The notes under the pieces: model-generated
Told to the model about the DNA's origin: nothing
The model's input: the letters and a program-made list of their open reading frames with translations, nothing else
The model's database searches: none
Assembly (NCBI GenBank): GCA_050084985.1
Contig: JBITNC010000001.1
Span: forward strand, 40,548,001 to 40,612,000
Origin: Nageia nagi
Taxonomy: Eukaryota; Pinophyta
Direction: 5' to 3'
Length of the DNA: 64,000 bases
Position numbers and translations under genes: made by a program
In this document: piece by piece, positions 60,876 through 64,000 of the stretch
Numbering within the stretch: position 1 is the stretch's first letter
Layout: each line of letters begins with the position of its first letter

Positions 60876-61335
60876 TGCCTATCAAGATGTGATAGATCTA
60901 AACCTATAAGAGTAAATCCTAAACTACCAAGATCTCTTGAAGAACTACAACATCAACACAATAGCATGAATCATAAACCAATCTCACATAGAACAAGAGA
61001 CAATATAAAGTGGTTCTTCCCTCCTTGGAAGTACATCCACTAACTAAGATCTCATTACTCTAGATGGACTCTCTTACAATCTATAATCCTACTTCTCCTA
61101 CAACCATTCTTTGAGCATAACATTGTTCCTAAAACTTATGTATTTTACAAGAGGGGAGGCCCTCTATTTATAGGATAAAATTCCCACCTTAACCTCCTTT
61201 TACTCAAGGGTAAGGTTAAGGTTCCCTGATATAGTATTCATTAAACACTTAAAGATATCTAGTGATACTTTAAGAGTTTAATTGATTACATAGAGATAAA
61301 CATTAATTCTCCAAATTACATTACAAATTCTAACA
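60876..61335 (-). repeat. Element C 3' LTR
   Basis: About 460 bp, minus strand, opening TGTTAGAATTTG. The right end (61335) is secure because a polypurine tract TTAAAGGGGG abuts it. The left end is estimated by alignment with element B. It shares CCTTAACCTTACCCTTGAGTA and a TCCTATAAATAGAGGG phrase (a TATA box) with the LTRs of A. Confidence 0.72.
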
Positions 61336-61345
61336 CCCCCTTTAA
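61336..61345 (-). other. Polypurine tract of element C
   Basis: TTAAAGGGGG on the minus strand, directly before the LTR. Element A has the decayed form TTAAGAGAG at the same place. Confidence 0.8.
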
Positions 61346-61829
61346 TGTAATATTGGGATAGAGTGTAGAAGAAGAACATAGAGAGAGTAAGAGAGAGTTC
61401 TCCTCCAAATAGATACAAGTGAAGATGAGAATATTTACATTTTTGAGTTCATTTGAGATCTTAGTTTGAGATTCACTACTTTACCATTTGACAAAATGGT
61501 TTACAATACAATCATTAACCATAACTAGTTTCATGGTATAGAGTAGTAAACCAACAACAAGTTGTCATGTGAGTCTCCATGAGTCCGCCAAACCAAAGTA
61601 AATAACCTGCATTGTTAAGAAGAAATCTGCAAGCTATAAGTAGCTCATAAACAAGATCAATTAGATGAATCATATAAACATTCATATCAACATAGTATAA
61701 ATGAACTAAGTAATGTTGTACATTAATTGATTAGTGGTGCATTATAAGTTATCACAAAGATGCCAAGCTAACACTTATAGTCACCTATTGTATATAAAAC
61801 ATGTGTTGATCAATAGAGCATAAGCACAT

Positions 61830-62150
61830 ACAAGTTCCTCACATATGGATAACCAAATAGTGCAAAAATGCACATACTAATTCTTCTCATAGTGATAATT
61901 GAAATAGTGCATATGGTTTCTCACATATGGATAATCAAACAATGCCAAAATGCACATACTGATTCCTCACATAGTGATGCTAGCTGAAACCAATTTGTAC
62001 CATGAGTTCCTCATGTAAAGTGAACTAACCATGAAGGTGTACACAAGATGCTCGACATAGTTCCTAATATGGAGTGAACTAACCGCAAACGTAATAAATT
62101 TGTACAATAGTTCCTCACACAGAGAGAACTAACCATAAAAGTGTACATAA
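61830..62150. repeat. Tandem repeats in the element C interior, set 1
   Basis: Two 81 bp units start at about 61841 and 61922 with CACATATGGATAA and contain AAAATGCACATACT. They run on into three shorter units of about 50-57 bp (about 62005-62145) with AGTTCCT and GAACTAACC. Confidence 0.75.
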
Positions 62151-62339
62151 AGATCAACATTATATAGTAAAAAATCCTCCTAGAGATGGTTGTCATCACA
62201 AATATGAATTCAAACTTCACTCCCTCTTGAGGATAACTTCACTAATCATAAGTAAATTTTAAAGTGGTCTAGTGAATAAATCAAAAGAGATAAAGTTAGA
62301 TGAACAAAGCTACAATTATTCATCAAAAACTTTCTCTTT

Positions 62340-62570
62340 GAAATAATGTGCTTGGATTTGTGTTGCACTATAAGTCATCATAAAGATGCCAAGCCAATAC
62401 TTATAGTCAACCATAAAAGAATTCAACAAGAATTCAACAAGAATTCAAAAAATATGCTTAGAGTTGGGTTGCACTAAAAGTCATCACAAAGATGCCAAGC
62501 CAATACTTATAGTAAACCATACAAGAATTCAAATAATATGCTTAGATTTAGGTTGCACTTTAAATAGTGA
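62340..62570. repeat. Tandem repeats in the element C interior, set 2
   Basis: Two units of about 105 bp with TTGCACTAWAAGTCATCA, AAGATGCCAAGCCAATACTT and a GAATTCAA tail, plus a partial third (62545 onward). A single related unit lies at 61735-61790. The GAATTCAACAA phrase is itself repeated two to three times. Confidence 0.8.
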
Positions 62571-64000
62571 CGTATTGTATGAGTAACGTATACTAAAAAA
62601 ATAGAGAGCTTATTCATACACCTTTATTAAAAAAGCAATTACATTATAAAATGTGCTTGGGTTTTGAATATGAGTCATAAATAATGCCCTCATACATATT
62701 ACAATAGTGAATAAAGAATTCAACAAGAATTCAACCAATACTCCCCCTTGAAGGATATTTCACCAAACCAACTTTAGAAAGGGGCTTGGTGAATAAAGGA
62801 TGCTTGGATTTTGTGTAAGAAAGTCCATTCCATACTAAAGCATCCAATTTCTATGATTGAAATTATGGTCCATATTCATCAGAACCCATATAAGGTTCAG
62901 ATGTTATTTCCTTTGAAATGTGAATATGAAAGTGTTGAAGGATATCCTCATACATGGATGCCTTTTTCCTCCACTTTTCTTTTAATCATCACATCCCATA
63001 GAGGTTATTGCTTACATCACACCTAATTCTCTTTTTCTTGTATTTTTCACATATTTTTCTCAGCTAGCAATTCATTTTGCTTAGCTAAGAGTTCATTGTA
63101 ATACTCTACAGATACAACTTTTTCTCTTTGCATCACTTAGTCATCATGTGTCTTAGTAGTACTTTCATTATTGTAATCATGAAATGACATTACACATATG
63201 ACATCAATCAATTATATGATTTGAAGGTGAGATATTTTATCTTCATAGATTCGTTTTCCAACAAATCCTTTTCTCTCACTATCATAATTATTATATCAAA
63301 TCTTTTTCATTATAAATAGTCGTAAATGATCCTCACTTTTCATTCGATGCTTTGCATTTATGATTTTAGCTAAAATTCTTTTTATCTATTAGCTTTCATG
63401 GATGTTTCTTAGTTTCATGCCCTATTGAGTGATCTCCAGGATAACATAATGCTTTGAAGCATTAATGTAGCATTAGAGAATCGCTCATTTATTACCTCTA
63501 AGGCCTTATTGTAATAGTGACTAGTTTTTTTTCAATCGTACCCAAATGGTCATTATGGTATTTGCATGATCCTTCATCTCAATCATGATGATCATGTTCA
63601 CCTATTATTTCATTTGATCAATTTACTTGATTGGATGTGGTGTATAATGGTCTATACCTTGTTTAATTGCTATCTTTTGCAATTCGTACTCTACATCAGA
63701 TCACCTTCTTTACATCCATAAGAGTATTTGAATCACTCACTATTGCATGGGTAGTTCATTAGAATAGTCTATAGTGATCATTCACTTACTCTTTTCATGT
63801 TACTTGGCAAGGTGGACATCAAATTTTACATCACTGATTTTCTTTTTCTTATCACATTCTACCTCTTTCACATCAATATCTTTTAGGATTTGGCACATCA
63901 AGTTCTAGTGCATTTGAAGATGATGTTAATTATTATAATTCTAGTGACCATTCACCATACCAAGTGCCAAATGCATCATAAGTGTCACCCACTTGGGCTT

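Larger units (their letters stand above)
60876..64000 (-). mobile_element. Element C, same family as element A, partial
   Basis: Minus-strand element whose 3' LTR lies at about 60876-61335; its interior runs from 61336 off the window end. The interior next to the LTR matches the 3' interior of element A: for example TTATAGCTTGCAG-type and GGTTAATGATT-type phrases (minus strand, 61400-61700) correspond to 12420-12560. Interior pieces at 61830-62150 and 62340-62560 are tandemly repeated. I saw no gag or pol up to 64000, so whether it is autonomous cannot be said. Confidence 0.7.

Overview
The window looks like intergenic DNA from a seed plant with a large, transposon-rich genome. It is AT-rich (roughly two thirds A+T by eye) and carries plant-type Ty1/copia, Ty3/gypsy and L1-type LINE remnants, methionine-initiator-type primer-binding sites and plant mobile domain (PMD) debris. 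A gymnosperm is a plausible guess because the elements are old and heavily decayed, but that is inference. I found no convincing intact host gene, rRNA, tRNA or CRISPR array. One 100-base run of N (54521-54620) marks an assembly gap.

Layout. 1-3970 is a LINE 3' end plus about 3.3 kb of unique-looking flank, and it reappears in direct orientation at 30421-34342. 6470-8160 holds a decayed PMD-like coding remnant whose first kilobase recurs at 49467-50455. 9146-13212 is a complete but non-coding LTR element (element A). 13375-15504 holds fragments of Ty3/gypsy gag on the minus strand. 15800-17005 is a plus-strand gypsy RT/RNase H fragment. 17400-31039 is a plus-strand L1-type LINE, split by a 9.4 kb copia element (20088-29536, minus strand) with two 2.07 kb LTRs and a gag-protease-integrase-RT-RNase H order.

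34962-37559 and 38755-45258 are two unrelated gag-only LTR elements, each with perfect 5-base target duplications, PBS and polypurine tract but no pol. They fit the TR-GAG class of non-autonomous elements. The larger one has a gag of about 745 codons, broken by a single stop, and three back-to-back tandem arrays (41, 97 and 35 bp periods) ahead of its 3' LTR; it landed just upstream of a recognisable PMD pseudogene (about 45340-46240). 47850-51345 alternates minus-strand gypsy gag with plus-strand PMD debris. 55216-55725 and about 60876-61335 are minus-strand LTRs of the same family as element A; the second has its internal region running out of the window at 64000.

No genes here work together as a pathway. 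The informative content is the nesting order of insertions, the two gag-only elements that probably depend on pol supplied in trans, the PMD debris lying antisense to gypsy gag, and the deamination-style decay (TAG-dominated stop codons, worn CpG-containing motifs) seen in all old coding remnants.
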